Source of the DNA: JACKCR01 sp041390305
Lineage (GTDB): Bacteria > Eisenbacteria > RBG-16-71-46 > CAIMUX01
Length of the DNA: 64,000 nucleotides
Direction: 5' to 3'
Assembly (NCBI GenBank): GCA_041390305.1
Contig: JAWKQE010000009.1
Coordinates: 62,001-126,000, forward strand
Shown here: in pieces, positions 27,085 to 36,871 of the stretch
Position numbering within the stretch: the stretch's first letter is position 1
Layout of the letters: every line of letters begins with the position of its first letter
Translations under genes and position numbers: made by a program
The notes under the pieces: generated by a model
Database searches by the model: none
The model's input: only the letters and a program-made list of their open reading frames with translations
Told to the model about the DNA's origin: nothing

Positions 27085-29131
27085 ATGCAGTTTGCTCTTC
27101 GTCTCGAGGCGCTCCGGCACCCTGTGCCTGGCCGCCTCGGGTTCGGATGCCGCTGAGATCTGGTCGGTCCAGGACGGTCAGACGTCGCTCCTCTTCAACA
27201 CGGAGCTGATGAACGAGCTCGGCCTCACCGTCACGGGTGTCGAAGAGACCCCGACCGGCGAGGTCGTTCTGATGGACCCGGACGCACCGGCGTGGCACTT
27301 CCAGATGACTCCCGCCAGTGACTTCTCCTTCGAGGTCGACAAGGGCGCGTTCCGCGCGGCCGGCCCACTGAGCGGCCACCTCGCCCACATCGGCACGTTC
27401 TCGGTTCGCGACAACGCGAGCGGGCAGGTCTTCGCCTTCCGCGACTTCGACGTCACCCCGGCAACGGAGCAGACGGCGCTCGGTCCCACGACGATTTTCC
27501 AGCTCGGCGAGGTCGGCGCCGCTCCCCTCTTCGACCTCGTCCACGGCGGAATCGTCTACGACCGCGAGAGTGAGACGATGCGGGTCGTCGGCTTCGACAT
27601 CCAGGTCAACCCTGCCTTCGCGCAGCAGCTCGGCCGCCCGGATCTCTCCGGCCAGTTCATCGGCTCGGGCGAGACGATGGCGAACGTGATCTGGACGGAC
27701 GGCGCCTACGCGGGCGAGAACCCCGGCCCGAATCCCGAAGGCGTCTGCGACTTCCGCGACGTCGCCCTCGGAATCCTCAACGACATGAGCTACGTCAACC
27801 GCGAGGGTGTCTACCCGACCGGTGTCGTCGGTCTGGCCATGGCCACGACCTCCTGCAACGTCGGCAACTGCGACATCGAGTGGCACGCGGCGATGGAAGA
27901 GGACCACCCCGGCATCGCCATGCACCTCTATCGCGAGGCCGGCGGCGTCCTCGAGCAGGTCGGCGTCAGCGACATCAAGCACGGCTTCTTCGCTCTTTCG
28001 AGCAGCCAGTGCACGGCCTGTCAGAACCCGTCGAACGGAACCTTCCTCGGCGTCGGTTGCTCCGACACGTACGGTGTGGGCAACAACTCTGACCGGAACT
28101 GGCTCGCCCCGCGTGACGAGTGGGATGCCTACCCCGGTACCTGGACCTGCAACGGAAGCCACTTCTCGGGTGGACAGAACGACTGCGTCCGTCGCCACGG
28201 AAGCAGCGGGCACGGCCCGACCGACCACCGTCTCGAGGTGACGGACGCCGAGCTCGCGATCGCCGGAGACTACTCCTTCGAGGCCTACTATGTCGTCCGC
28301 GGCGACCAGAACAAGATCAACAACTACGGCTGGCGTCCGTGCACCTTCACGCGCAGCGGCAACTCCTACAACTTCACCGATGGCTCCGGCTACCCGGTGA
28401 TCGAGGGGCCGAAGATCCTCACCTGGGGTGACATGCAGAGCTGGGGCACGTTCGTGGGCAACGGCCAGATCATCCTCTCGTCCAAGGTCACGGCGCTCCC
28501 GGGCGACCAGTGGGCCTACGAGTACGCCCTCCTCAACTTCGACTCCGACATCGACGTTCAGTCGTTCTCGGTCCCGGTCGGAACGGCGAGCATCTCGAAC
28601 ATCGGGTTCCACGACCCGAACCTCGATGATCTCGACGCCTGGGACGCGACGGTGGCGGATGGCAAGATCACCTGGACCACGACGGCGAACGTGATCCAGT
28701 ACGGCCAGATGTACAACTTCCGGTTCACCTCCGACGCCCAGCCGTCGGACGGCCAGGTCGACGCCGTCGGCTTCGGGCCGGGCGTCCCGACGGTCTCCGT
28801 CGACGCCCGCATTCCTGGCATGGATCCGGCCGGCGTCGGCGACCTCGCAGGCGTCACGGGCCTCCAGCTCCGGAACGCTCCGAACCCGCTCAGCGCTTCC
28901 ACGACGATCTCCTTCCAGCTCAGCGAGACGGCCGAGACGGCGCTCGACATCTATGATGCGAGTGGTCGCCAGGTACGCTCCCTCGTGAGCGGAGAGCTCG
29001 CCGCCGGTGCGCACAACATCGAGTGGGACGGAACCCGTGCGAACGGTGAGAAGGTGCCTTCCGGCGTCTACTACTACCGTCTCCGTGCCAATGAACTCCA
29101 GGACGTCCGGTCTCTCCGCGTCCTGAACTGA
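27085..29131 (+). CDS. Large secreted protein with FlgD-like sorting tail, disturbed N-terminus
   Basis: About 680 residues. The main open frame runs from a TTG at 27092 to 29131, but the ribosome binding site (GAGGGAA) points to ATG 27085 in another frame, and only part of a signal peptide (T-L-C-L-A-A-S-G-S-D-A-A) is visible. A single-base indel between 27085 and 27140 would explain this. The mature protein is beta-rich, with a Cys-containing segment (C-T-A-C-Q-N-P, C-S-D-T-Y-G) near the middle and an Asn/Gly-rich W-T-C-N-G-S-H-F region. The end is a standard sorting module (N-A-P-N-P-L, Y-D-A-S-G-R-Q-V, S-G-V-Y-Y-Y, S-L-R-V-L-N). No known catalytic domain recognised. Confidence 0.75.
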
Positions 29132-29144
29132 TCCTGGTCCGCAC

Positions 29145-29167
29145 GCTTCCCGGCTGAGCCGGGAAGC
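29145..29167. terminator. Hairpin after the sorted secreted protein
   Basis: A perfect 10-bp stem GCTTCCCGGC / GCCGGGAAGC with loop TGA, 13 bases after the stop at 29131. No T-tract follows, so termination may be inefficient or factor-assisted. Confidence 0.55.
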
Positions 29168-29290
29168 GAGGGACTGCTCGAGTGAACGGGATCGCTGCGG
29201 ATGCAGCGGTTCCGTTTTCGCATTCGGCGGACCCAACCGCGCAGGGCGTGTTCGCCTTGTGCGGCCTGCCAGGTTTGCGTCCCTCCGTTT

Positions 29291-29346
29291 GCTCGGTCGG
29301 TCGATCGCTCGGTGGATCGCTCGGTCGTTTGCTCGGTCGGTCGATT
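29291..29346. repeat. Short tandem repeat in a convergent intergenic gap
   Basis: Four units beginning GCTCGGT(C/G)G: 16, 12, 12 and 16 bases long (29291, 29307, 29319, 29331). The outer two are nearly identical, ending TCGATC and TCGATT. They lie between the 3' ends of the genes at 29131 and 29359. Confidence 0.75.
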
Positions 29347-29358
29347 GCCCGGCAGTTT

Positions 29359-30966
29359 TCAGCGGCCGGAACTCGGCGACCACACCCAGCGGACCGTTCT
29401 CCGGTGGGTACCGTCAGACACCGTGAGCCAACCGGTCCGCGCCCCCCCACTCATCGCCTCCGACCAGGCAAGACGGTCCCCTCCGTGGAGCGTGCCGGTG
29501 CCGAGCCGCCTGCCGTCCGCCGCCAGGGTCGTCCACTCGAGACGACAAGGGACGTCTCCCACGAACTGGACGACCGTGCGGGGTCCGACCGGCTGTGGAC
29601 TCAGGAGCAGGGTCCACGGCGGTTCCAGCGCTTGGGTCGGTGGCGCCCCGCCGGGGTCCACGAGCACATGGAGGGAGTCGTCCTCGAAGGCGAAGCTCGG
29701 GCGCGTCCAGCGATGGACGGATCCCCTCCCTACCGGCGTCTCTTCCCAGGGCGCACCGACCCAGAGGCCGCCCGGACCGGACGAGAGCGAGGTACCCAGG
29801 TAGCCGGCGGCCTCTCCCGCCATGGCCGTTCCCCAGCGATACCGTTGGTCCCGCGGATCCCAGACGACCACTTCGACCCTTCCGTCCCCCGCGCCGGCGC
29901 CGGGAGACGACACTGCCAGCGCCGCGCTGGGACAAGCACGCCCCGATACCGGCTCGATCGCGCCCCCGAACCAGGCGCCCACCTCGTCCACGGACCGCAC
30001 GAGGTCAGGAGAGACCGGGAGGCCGGGACCGCGATAGACCGAGCACCGCCCGCGCCCACCCGCAACTCCCGGCGCACCCACGGCCCAGAGCACCCCACCC
30101 TCGCCCGAATCGAGTGGTGTGGCTCCCACCGAGAATCCGAAGTAGGCGTACGGCTCTCCGCCCTCCACAGCCCAGGAGGGGAAGGAGCTGAGCCCGGATC
30201 CCGTCCCGAGGAAGATCTCGGCCCGCCCTTCGCGGTTCTGGCCCCAGGAGCCCTCGGGAGATCCCACCAGGAGGTCGTCCCTCCCGTCCCCGTCGAAGTC
30301 GGCAGCGTCCAGCGACCGCCCGAACGCCGCCCCGGTCGCCCGACCGGTGAGGATTCCCCACGGCATTGCTGCCGGCCCTCCGACCCTCGAGCGGTAGAGA
30401 TGCACGGCTCCCTCGAACGTCCAGCGGCCGGAGAACGTGCCAGCCCCCACGGCGAGGTCCAACCAACCGTCGCCATCGGGATCGAACGCCAGGAGGGAAC
30501 TCCCGAAGCTCTCGCCCGGCTGACGCTCGGTCAAACGGTAGGTGGGCTCCTGAGAGAAGCCGCCTTCGAGACCGCGATGGATCCGGACTTCTCCCGGAAT
30601 CTCGCCGGTAATCGACCCTGGCGCGGCAATGACGAGATCCGTGCGGCCGTCCCGATCGAGATCGGCATGGGCAAGGGCCGAGCCGAGTGCCGTGCCGGGC
30701 GCCCCCACCCACGACTGCACGATCTCGCACGTGCTGGGATCGAGCACCCCGCACCAACCGGCGCCCCCATCTGCGTATGGGCTCGCCACGATCACGAGTC
30801 CGTCACCGACGACGTGGAGGCGCTCGCCGAAGCGATCCGTTCCGAATTCGCACGCCCCACCGATTGCGGGCGAATCCGCGCGGACGAGGGCGGTACATGC
30901 CACCGTGCAGGCGACCAGGAATGAGCGGCGACCCTTGTCGAAGATTCGTCTCATACCCGACAGCAA
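29359..30966 (-). CDS. Secreted FG-GAP (integrin-alpha-type) beta-propeller protein
   Basis: 535 residues. An export signal (F-L-V-A-C-T-V-A-C-T-A-L-V-R-A, about 16-30) is followed by repeated FG-GAP blades: D-L-D-R-D-G-R-T-D-L, D-P-D-G-D-G-W-L-D-L and D-F-D-G-D-G-R-D-D-L are calcium-binding loops, with F-G-S-S-L and F-G-R-S-L turns between them. The C-terminal 85 residues resemble a diverged FlgD-like sorting tail (L-S-P-Q-P-V, A-D-G-R-R-L-G), weaker than in the other secreted proteins here. The start may be M1 (30966) or M5 (30954). Such propellers usually act in adhesion or as scaffolds of surface proteins. It is convergent with the sorted secreted protein at 27085. Confidence 0.82.
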   Translation of the reverse strand: MLSGMRRIFDKGRRSFLVACTVACTALVRADSPAIGGACEFGTDRFGERLHVVGDGLVIVASPYADGGAGWCGVLDPSTCEIVQSWVGAPGTALGSALAHADLDRDGRTDLVIAAPGSITGEIPGEVRIHRGLEGGFSQEPTYRLTERQPGESFGSSLLAFDPDGDGWLDLAVGAGTFSGRWTFEGAVHLYRSRVGGPAAMPWGILTGRATGAAFGRSLDAADFDGDGRDDLLVGSPEGSWGQNREGRAEIFLGTGSGLSSFPSWAVEGGEPYAYFGFSVGATPLDSGEGGVLWAVGAPGVAGGRGRCSVYRGPGLPVSPDLVRSVDEVGAWFGGAIEPVSGRACPSAALAVSSPGAGAGDGRVEVVVWDPRDQRYRWGTAMAGEAAGYLGTSLSSGPGGLWVGAPWEETPVGRGSVHRWTRPSFAFEDDSLHVLVDPGGAPPTQALEPPWTLLLSPQPVGPRTVVQFVGDVPCRLEWTTLAADGRRLGTGTLHGGDRLAWSEAMSGGARTGWLTVSDGTHRRTVRWVWSPSSGR

Positions 30967-31069
30967 TGCGAAATGCGTGCCGGTTGCCCTTACGTCAGCG
31001 CCTTGGCGCGGCTAGGATGGCTCATTCGGAGCCCCTACGCGGGCCGAGTCCACGGAAAGGAGTCGTCCG

Positions 31070-32071
31070 ATGAATCGTGATCCATTCGGCGATGAGATCC
31101 AGATGCCGGATATTCGAATCCCGCGCCCTCCCATGGGGATGGTCCGGGTCCTGGCTGTGCTCATCGTCCTCCTCGCACTCGTGCTGTCCAGCGTCTTCAC
31201 CGTCAGTCCGGAGGAGATCGGCGTCGTCCTCAGGTTCGGCCAGTTCACGCGAACGACGGAGCCGGGCCTCCACGCCAGACTGCCCCTCGGCATCGAGACC
31301 GTGAGGAAGGTGCCGGTCCAGCGACAGCTGAAGCAGGAGTTCGGATTCCGCACTGTGTCGTCGGCGGGTCGCGCCGGCCCCACCCAGTACAGCAAGCAGG
31401 GGCTCTCGGGCGAGTCACTCATGCTCACCGGGGATCTCAACGCGGCCGACGTCGAGTGGGTCGTCCAGTACAGGATCGTCGACGCCTACAAGTACCTCTT
31501 CCGTGTGCGCGACGTCACGTCCACCTTCCGCGCCATGGCAGAGGCAGTGATGCGGCAGGTGGTCGGCGATCGGACCGTGAACGAAGTCCTCACCGTCGGT
31601 CGGCAGGAGGTTGCAGACCTCGCTGGACAGCATCTCCAGGATCTCTGCGACCAGTACGAAACCGGCATCCAGATCGATCAGGTCGTCCTCCAGGACGTAA
31701 ACCCGCCGGAGCCCGTCAAACCCTCGTTCAACGAGGTCAACACGGCGCAGCAGGAGAAGGAGCGACTCATCAACGAGGCGCAGTCCGAGTACAACCGGGT
31801 CATCCCCCGCGCACGCGGCGAAGCACAGCAGGTGATCAGTCAGGCCGAGGGGTATGCACTCGAGCGGATCAACGTGGCCCGGGGAGACTCGGCCAGGTTC
31901 GTCGCGCTCTATGAAGCCTATCGACTCGCGCCGGAAGTCACGCGGAAGCGGATCTATCTGGAGACGATGGGAGAGATCCTCCCGAGAGTCCCGAACAAGA
32001 TCGTGGTCGACGACGACCTCCGGAGTGTCCTGCCACTTCTCGACCTCAAGGCCAAGAAGGGAGACAACTGA
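31070..32071 (+). CDS. hflK: HflK-type SPFH membrane protein
   Basis: 333 residues. One transmembrane segment at about 24-42 is followed by the SPFH domain (V-S-P-E-E-I-G-V-V-L-R-F-G, E-P-G-L-H) and a long helical region (E-A-Q-S-E-Y-N-R-V-I-P-R-A-R-G-E-A, A-E-G-Y-A). In known bacteria HflK pairs with HflC to form a large membrane cage that encloses and modulates the FtsH protease. AAAGGAG sits seven bases before the ATG. The next gene starts two bases after its stop, so the two are one operon. No FtsH gene is in the window. Confidence 0.92.
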   Translation: MNRDPFGDEIQMPDIRIPRPPMGMVRVLAVLIVLLALVLSSVFTVSPEEIGVVLRFGQFTRTTEPGLHARLPLGIETVRKVPVQRQLKQEFGFRTVSSAGRAGPTQYSKQGLSGESLMLTGDLNAADVEWVVQYRIVDAYKYLFRVRDVTSTFRAMAEAVMRQVVGDRTVNEVLTVGRQEVADLAGQHLQDLCDQYETGIQIDQVVLQDVNPPEPVKPSFNEVNTAQQEKERLINEAQSEYNRVIPRARGEAQQVISQAEGYALERINVARGDSARFVALYEAYRLAPEVTRKRIYLETMGEILPRVPNKIVVDDDLRSVLPLLDLKAKKGDN

Positions 32072-32073
32072 TC

Positions 32074-33012
32074 ATGGGACGCATCGGGCTCATCGTCATC
32101 GCCGTCCTGGCGGTCCTCGTCATCGGCAACTCGGCCTACATTCTCCCGGAGCAGGAGCAGGTCATCATCACGCAGTTCGGAGAACCGATCGGCGATCCGA
32201 TCACGTCTCCTGGACTCAAGTTCAAGGCCCCCTTTCTCCACACGGTGCACCGTTTCGAGAAGCGGTTCCTCGAGTGGGACGGTTCCCCGAATCAGCTCCC
32301 GACCAAGGACAAGCGGTTCATATGGGTCGACACCTACGCCCGTTGGCGGATCACCGATCCGCTGAAGTTCTTCCAGCGACTTCGTGACGAGCGCGGGGCG
32401 CGCACGAGGCTCGACGACATCCTCGATGGAGAGACGCGGAACGCGATCGCGAACTCGAACCTGGTGGAAGTCATCCGCTCGACGAACCGCGAGCCACTTC
32501 GTGGAGAGCTCCTGGTCGAGGACGAGATCGTCCTGGAGCAGATCACCCAGGGCCGTGAGGACGTTCGGCGGATCGTCCTCCAGAACGCGCAGATGAGGAC
32601 TTCCGATCTCGGGATCGAGATCCTCGACGTCCAGTTCAAGCGGATCAACTACGTGGACGAGGTCCGTCAGACCGTGTACTCACGGATGATCTCGGAGCGG
32701 AAGAGGATCGCGGAACGGTTCCGTTCCGAGGGCCAGGGAGAGGCCTCTCGCATCGCGGGAGAGCGGGAGCGGGAACTCAAGCGGATCCAGTCGGAGGCCA
32801 CCCGGGAGGGACGCGAACTCCGCGGTGATGCGGACGCGACCGCAACCGCGATCTACGCCGCCGCGTACGACAGGAGCTCGGACACCCGCGCGTTCTACGA
32901 CTTCCTCAAGTCGATGGAGACCCTGGAGAGCGCCGTCGACTCGGAGAGCCAACTCCTCTTCACGACCGACGGCGAGTTCTGGAAGTACCTCGAGTCCTCG
33001 GCCGGCAAGTAA
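32074..33012 (+). CDS. hflC: HflC-type SPFH membrane protein
   Basis: 312 residues. An N-terminal transmembrane segment (about 4-22) precedes L-P-E-Q-E-Q-V-I-I-T-Q-F-G and G-L-K-F-K-A-P-F-L, the HflC-type SPFH opening. Later come R-M-I-S-E-R-K-R-I-A-E-R-F-R-S-E-G-Q-G-E-A and A-I-Y-A-A-A-Y, the HflC helical and C-terminal motifs. It partners HflK encoded just upstream. It is followed by a tandem repeat and a convergent peptidase gene. Confidence 0.92.
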   Translation: MGRIGLIVIAVLAVLVIGNSAYILPEQEQVIITQFGEPIGDPITSPGLKFKAPFLHTVHRFEKRFLEWDGSPNQLPTKDKRFIWVDTYARWRITDPLKFFQRLRDERGARTRLDDILDGETRNAIANSNLVEVIRSTNREPLRGELLVEDEIVLEQITQGREDVRRIVLQNAQMRTSDLGIEILDVQFKRINYVDEVRQTVYSRMISERKRIAERFRSEGQGEASRIAGERERELKRIQSEATREGRELRGDADATATAIYAAAYDRSSDTRAFYDFLKSMETLESAVDSESQLLFTTDGEFWKYLESSAGK

Positions 33013-33019
33013 TCCGACG

Positions 33020-33074
33020 GGGTCGACTCTCCTGGGTCGACTCTCCTGGGTCGGCGTTCCTGGTCGGCGCTCGT
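33020..33074. repeat. 14-bp tandem repeat in a convergent intergenic gap
   Basis: Two identical copies of GGGTCGACTCTCCT (33020, 33034) followed by the variants GGGTCGGCGTTCCT (33048) and GGTCGGCGCTCGT (33062). They start eight bases after the hflC stop. Confidence 0.8.
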
Positions 33075-33206
33075 ATCGGGGAACGCGGGGGTCGAACTTC
33101 CGCGCTCCTGGCTCGACACCCCGAAGGGGCGTTCCGATCGATGCCCGCTCTGGAACCCGACTCCACCGACCTTTCCCGGCGGAAACGGGTCTCGACCGGC
33201 CCCTGA

Positions 33207-35060
33207 TCACTTCAGGTGTTCGCCGAGGAACGCCTCCATGGCGTGATAGAACTCGAACTGGTTCTCCTCGTTCATGAAGCCATGCCCCTCGTTCTCCTTG
33301 ACCAGGTACGAGACGGGCACGCCGCGGGATTCGAGCGCCTCGACGATCTGATCGGACTCCTCCTTCCGGACCCGGGGATCGTTCGCGCCCTGGGCCACGA
33401 AGAGAGGAACGCGGATCCGATCCGCGTTGAAGTACGGTGACGTGGCGCGGAACCGTTCCTCGTCGCGCTCGGGGTGACCGACCATCTCGTAGACCATCTC
33501 GAGCAGTGGGCGCCAATAGGGAGGGAACGCCTTGATCCAGGTGAAGAGGTTCGAGACCCCTACGAAGCTGACTCCACAGCGGAAGAGATCCGGAGTCTTG
33601 CAGAGGCCGGAGAGAGCGGCGTAGCCACCATAGCTTCCGCCGTAGATCGCAACCCGCTCGGGGTCGGCCACGCCCGTGTCGATGGCCCAACGGACTCCGT
33701 CCGTCAGGTCGTCCTGCATGGCCAGCCCCCACTGACCGAAGCTCGCGCTCCAGAACGCACGCCCATATCCGGTCGAGCCCCGATAGTTGACCTGGAGGAC
33801 GGCATAGCCCCGATTCGCGAGGAACTGGACCTCGGGCTGGAAGCCCCAGGTGTCCCTCCACCAAGGCCCGCCGTGGACGAGGAGAACGAGCGGGGCGGGT
33901 TTGGAGCTGGACTGTCCCAGTGGCCTCGTGAGGTAACCGCGGATCGTGAGTCCGTCCCGGCTCTCGAACGAAACCGGCTCCATTGGGCAGAGGTCCCCGG
34001 GACTCAGCCACGGCGCGCTCGCAAAAAGTGGAGTGAGTTCGCCGGAGGCCGCATCGAAGACGTGGTACACGGCCCGGGATCGATCACTGACCGATCCGAT
34101 CACGTACTTCGTCTCGTCACGCGTCCAGGAGATGAACTGGTTGACCGTGTCCGGAAGAGCCGCGTCGACGATCTCCTGATGCCTCCGCCGCTCCTCGTCG
34201 AAGAAGTGCCACCCCGGTCGGTCGTCGTCGTACGCGACGCCGGTGATCTTCCGCCGCACTCTCGACACGAGGATGTGGTTCACGTCGACGCGGGGGTGTT
34301 CGTAGAGGACCTCCCCTTCTTCGCCGGTGCGCAGATCGAACCGGCAGATGACGCTCCGGTCCCGTCCTACGGACGAAGCGACGATCAACTCCTCCGGATC
34401 GTCGAAGGAGAATTCGAGAGGCGACGCGGATTCCCGGAAGTCGTAGCTCGCGACCTCGCGGAACTCCTCCTCCTCCGTACGGCGGTAGAGGAGCGTCGAG
34501 TTGACTCCGTCGGTCGTCGTCGCGACGCGGAGGGTGCCGTCGTGGTCTGTGACCCAGGACTGCACGTTCCCGGGGTTCTCCGCGACCATCGTCATCTCCC
34601 CGGTCGTGACGTCGAGCCGGTAGACGTCGAAGTGCTCCGGGTCCCGGTGGTTCATCTGGAAGAGGATCTCGTTCGGATTCGCCTCCAGTTCGTCGACGAT
34701 CTGGCACTGCACGTCGTCGAACGGCGTCAGGTCGAGCTGTCCTTCGCCGTCGGCCCCCACCGAGTAGAGCCGGTAGTTCTCGTCGCCGCCCTGGTCCTGA
34801 CCGAAGAGGATCCGATCCTCGTTCACCCAGAGGAAGCCCGCGATGTCACGCTCCGTCGCGTGGGTGACGCGGCGCACTTCCCCGTCGGCGAGACTCTGTA
34901 CGTGGACGTTGAGCCTGCGCTCGAAAGGAGCGAGGAACGCGACCTTCGTCCCCTCCGGCGAGAGCGAGACGCGGGTGCGCTCCGGCTTGCGGAAGAAGTC
35001 TTCGAGCGGGATGCGGCGGGAGGCGGCGGACTCGAGCGAGGAGCGGTCGGAAACAGACAC
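33207..35060 (-). CDS. S9 family peptidase (prolyl oligopeptidase / acylaminoacyl-peptidase type)
   Basis: 617 residues. The N-terminal 350 or so residues form a beta-propeller (repeated strands such as V-S-L-S-P-E-G-T-K-V-A-F). The C-terminal alpha/beta-hydrolase has the nucleophile Ser476 in Y-G-G-S-Y-G-G-Y, with Asp561 in G-A-N-D-P-R-V and His593 in N-E-G-H-G-F completing the triad. No signal peptide is evident, so it is probably cytosolic, cleaving short peptides that enter through the propeller. It lies 180 bases downstream of the S-adenosylhomocysteinase gene on the same strand, separated by a hairpin. Confidence 0.92.
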   Translation of the reverse strand: MSVSDRSSLESAASRRIPLEDFFRKPERTRVSLSPEGTKVAFLAPFERRLNVHVQSLADGEVRRVTHATERDIAGFLWVNEDRILFGQDQGGDENYRLYSVGADGEGQLDLTPFDDVQCQIVDELEANPNEILFQMNHRDPEHFDVYRLDVTTGEMTMVAENPGNVQSWVTDHDGTLRVATTTDGVNSTLLYRRTEEEEFREVASYDFRESASPLEFSFDDPEELIVASSVGRDRSVICRFDLRTGEEGEVLYEHPRVDVNHILVSRVRRKITGVAYDDDRPGWHFFDEERRRHQEIVDAALPDTVNQFISWTRDETKYVIGSVSDRSRAVYHVFDAASGELTPLFASAPWLSPGDLCPMEPVSFESRDGLTIRGYLTRPLGQSSSKPAPLVLLVHGGPWWRDTWGFQPEVQFLANRGYAVLQVNYRGSTGYGRAFWSASFGQWGLAMQDDLTDGVRWAIDTGVADPERVAIYGGSYGGYAALSGLCKTPDLFRCGVSFVGVSNLFTWIKAFPPYWRPLLEMVYEMVGHPERDEERFRATSPYFNADRIRVPLFVAQGANDPRVRKEESDQIVEALESRGVPVSYLVKENEGHGFMNEENQFEFYHAMEAFLGEHLK

Positions 35061-35184
35061 GGTTACTTCTCTTCTTCCTGAGCGTCACCCGCCCCGAACC
35101 GGCGACGCGGGATCGCTTCCCGCTGAACCTGGGCTTGGGGATGCGACCGGACGTGACGTTCCCAGTGGTTCGGTCCAGGAGAGA

Positions 35185-35215
35185 GCCGTGACGAGAACAG
35201 GGTTCCCGTCACGGC
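35185..35215 (-). terminator. Hairpin downstream of ahcY
   Basis: A 9-bp stem GCCGTGACG / CGTCACGGC with a further four-pair inner stem (GAAC/GTTC). It lies 26 bases after the ahcY stop and before the S9 peptidase gene. No T-tract on the minus strand. Confidence 0.5.
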
Positions 35216-35240
35216 CTCGGCACTCAGATGGATGCGTCGA

Positions 35241-36689
35241 TCAGTAGCGGTAGTGATCCGGCTTGAACGGGCCGTCCTTGGACACACCGATGTAGGACGC
35301 CTGCTCGTCGGAGAGAACGGTGAGCTTCACGCCGAGCTTCTCGAGGTGGAGCTTCGCGACCTTCTCGTCGAGCTTCTTGGGAAGCGTGTAGACCTGGTTC
35401 TGGTACGCCTCCCGGTTCTTGGCGAGCTCGATCTGCGCCAGCACCTGGTTCGTGAAGCTGTTGCTCATGACGAACGACGGGTGCCCGGTCGCGCAGCCTA
35501 GGTTGAGGAGTCGGCCTTCGGCGAGCACGAGGACGCTGTGCCCGTCGGCGAAGGTCCACATGTCGTACTGCGGCTTGATCTTCGTCCGCACGATACCGGG
35601 GGTCTTCGCGAGACCGGCCATGTCGATCTCGTTGTCGAAGTGGCCGATGTTCCCGACGATCGCCTTGTCCTTCATCTTCGCCATGTGGGCCGCGGTGATG
35701 ACGTTGTAGTTCCCGGTCGCGGTGATGAAGACGTCCGCGTAGGGCAGCACGTCGTCCATCGTGAGGACCTGGTAGCCTTCCATCGCCGCCTGCAGCGCGC
35801 AGATCGGATCGATCTCGGTGATGACGACGCGCGCCCCCTGCCCCTTGAGCGACTGGGCGCAACCCTTGCCGACGTCACCGTAGCCGGCCACGACACAGAC
35901 CTTGCCGGAGAGCATGACGTCGCTCGCCCGCATGATTCCGTCGACGAGCGAGTGACGGCATCCGTAGAGGTTGTCGAACTTGCTCTTCGTGACCGAGTCG
36001 TTGACGTTGATGGCCGGGAACGGGAGCGCCCCTTCCCGGGCGAGTTCGTAGAGCCGATGGACGCCGGTCGTCGTCTCCTCGGTGACGCCGCGGAGCGCCT
36101 TCACCGCCTGGGTGAACCGGCTCGTGCCCTTGGGGAGCCTGCGGAGGATGTCCAAGAGCGCCGCGTAGTCCTCGGACATGTCGTCCGTCGTGGCGGGAAC
36201 GGAACCGGCCGCCTCGAAGTCCGCACCCTTCATGACCATCATGGTGGCGTCCCCGCCGTCGTCCACGATCTGATCGGGGCCACGGCCGTCGCCGAAGTCG
36301 AGGGCACGCTCCGTGCACTCCCAGTACTCCGTGAGGGTCTCACCCTTCCAGGCGAAGACCGGGACGCCCTTCGGATCGGTCGTCGTCCCCTCCGGACCGA
36401 CGACGACGGCCGCCGCCGCGTGATCCTGGGTCGAAAAGATGTTGCAGGAGGCCCAACGGACGTCGGCTCCGAGCGCGACCAGCGTCTCGATGAGAACCGC
36501 GGTCTGGACGGTCATGTGCAGGGATCCGGTGATCTTGAGTCCGGCCAGGGGCTGCTGCGGGGCAAACTCCGCGCGCACCGACATGAGGCCCGGCATCTCC
36601 TGCTCGGCGAGCTCGATCTCCCGCCGGCCCCACTCGGCCAGGGACAGGTCGGCCACCTTGTACTCGAACGGCTTCGTCGCAGTCACCAT
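35241..36689 (-). CDS. ahcY: S-adenosylhomocysteine hydrolase (adenosylhomocysteinase)
   Basis: 482 residues, the standard bacterial length including the insertion. Visible features are F-K-I-A-D-L-like K-V-A-D-L near the start, W-A-S-C-N-I-F-S-T-Q-D-H, the substrate segment N-V-N-D-S-V-T-K-S-K-F-D-N-L-Y-G, the NAD-binding V-A-G-Y-G-D-V-G-K-G and the C-terminal K-P-D-H-Y-R-Y with its conserved Lys-Tyr. It splits SAH into adenosine and homocysteine, feeding the methyltransferase fusion at 3.5 kb. ATG 36689 is the start; GAGGAG lies 12 bases upstream, somewhat far. I looked for an SAH riboswitch upstream and found none. Confidence 0.95.
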   Translation of the reverse strand: MVTATKPFEYKVADLSLAEWGRREIELAEQEMPGLMSVRAEFAPQQPLAGLKITGSLHMTVQTAVLIETLVALGADVRWASCNIFSTQDHAAAAVVVGPEGTTTDPKGVPVFAWKGETLTEYWECTERALDFGDGRGPDQIVDDGGDATMMVMKGADFEAAGSVPATTDDMSEDYAALLDILRRLPKGTSRFTQAVKALRGVTEETTTGVHRLYELAREGALPFPAINVNDSVTKSKFDNLYGCRHSLVDGIMRASDVMLSGKVCVVAGYGDVGKGCAQSLKGQGARVVITEIDPICALQAAMEGYQVLTMDDVLPYADVFITATGNYNVITAAHMAKMKDKAIVGNIGHFDNEIDMAGLAKTPGIVRTKIKPQYDMWTFADGHSVLVLAEGRLLNLGCATGHPSFVMSNSFTNQVLAQIELAKNREAYQNQVYTLPKKLDEKVAKLHLEKLGVKLTVLSDEQASYIGVSKDGPFKPDHYRY

Positions 36690-36871
36690 GTGTAGAGTCT
36701 TCTCCTCGTTACAGGCTTCGTCCCGTGACGCGACTCCGGATCGCGCCGCTCTCTCCATTAGTTTCGCCAACGGATTCGCGATGGATGCTTCAGAACCACA
36801 AATGGAAGCGGAATCACATTCTGCCACACGGGCGGACCGGACGAAACGGCCCTATCCGCTTCATCGGCAGC

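Noticed and set aside
27083..29383. A 766-codon antisense frame across the sorted secreted protein
   Set aside because: Low-complexity Asp/Val/Arg sequence with no ribosome binding site; plus-strand gene is clearly real.
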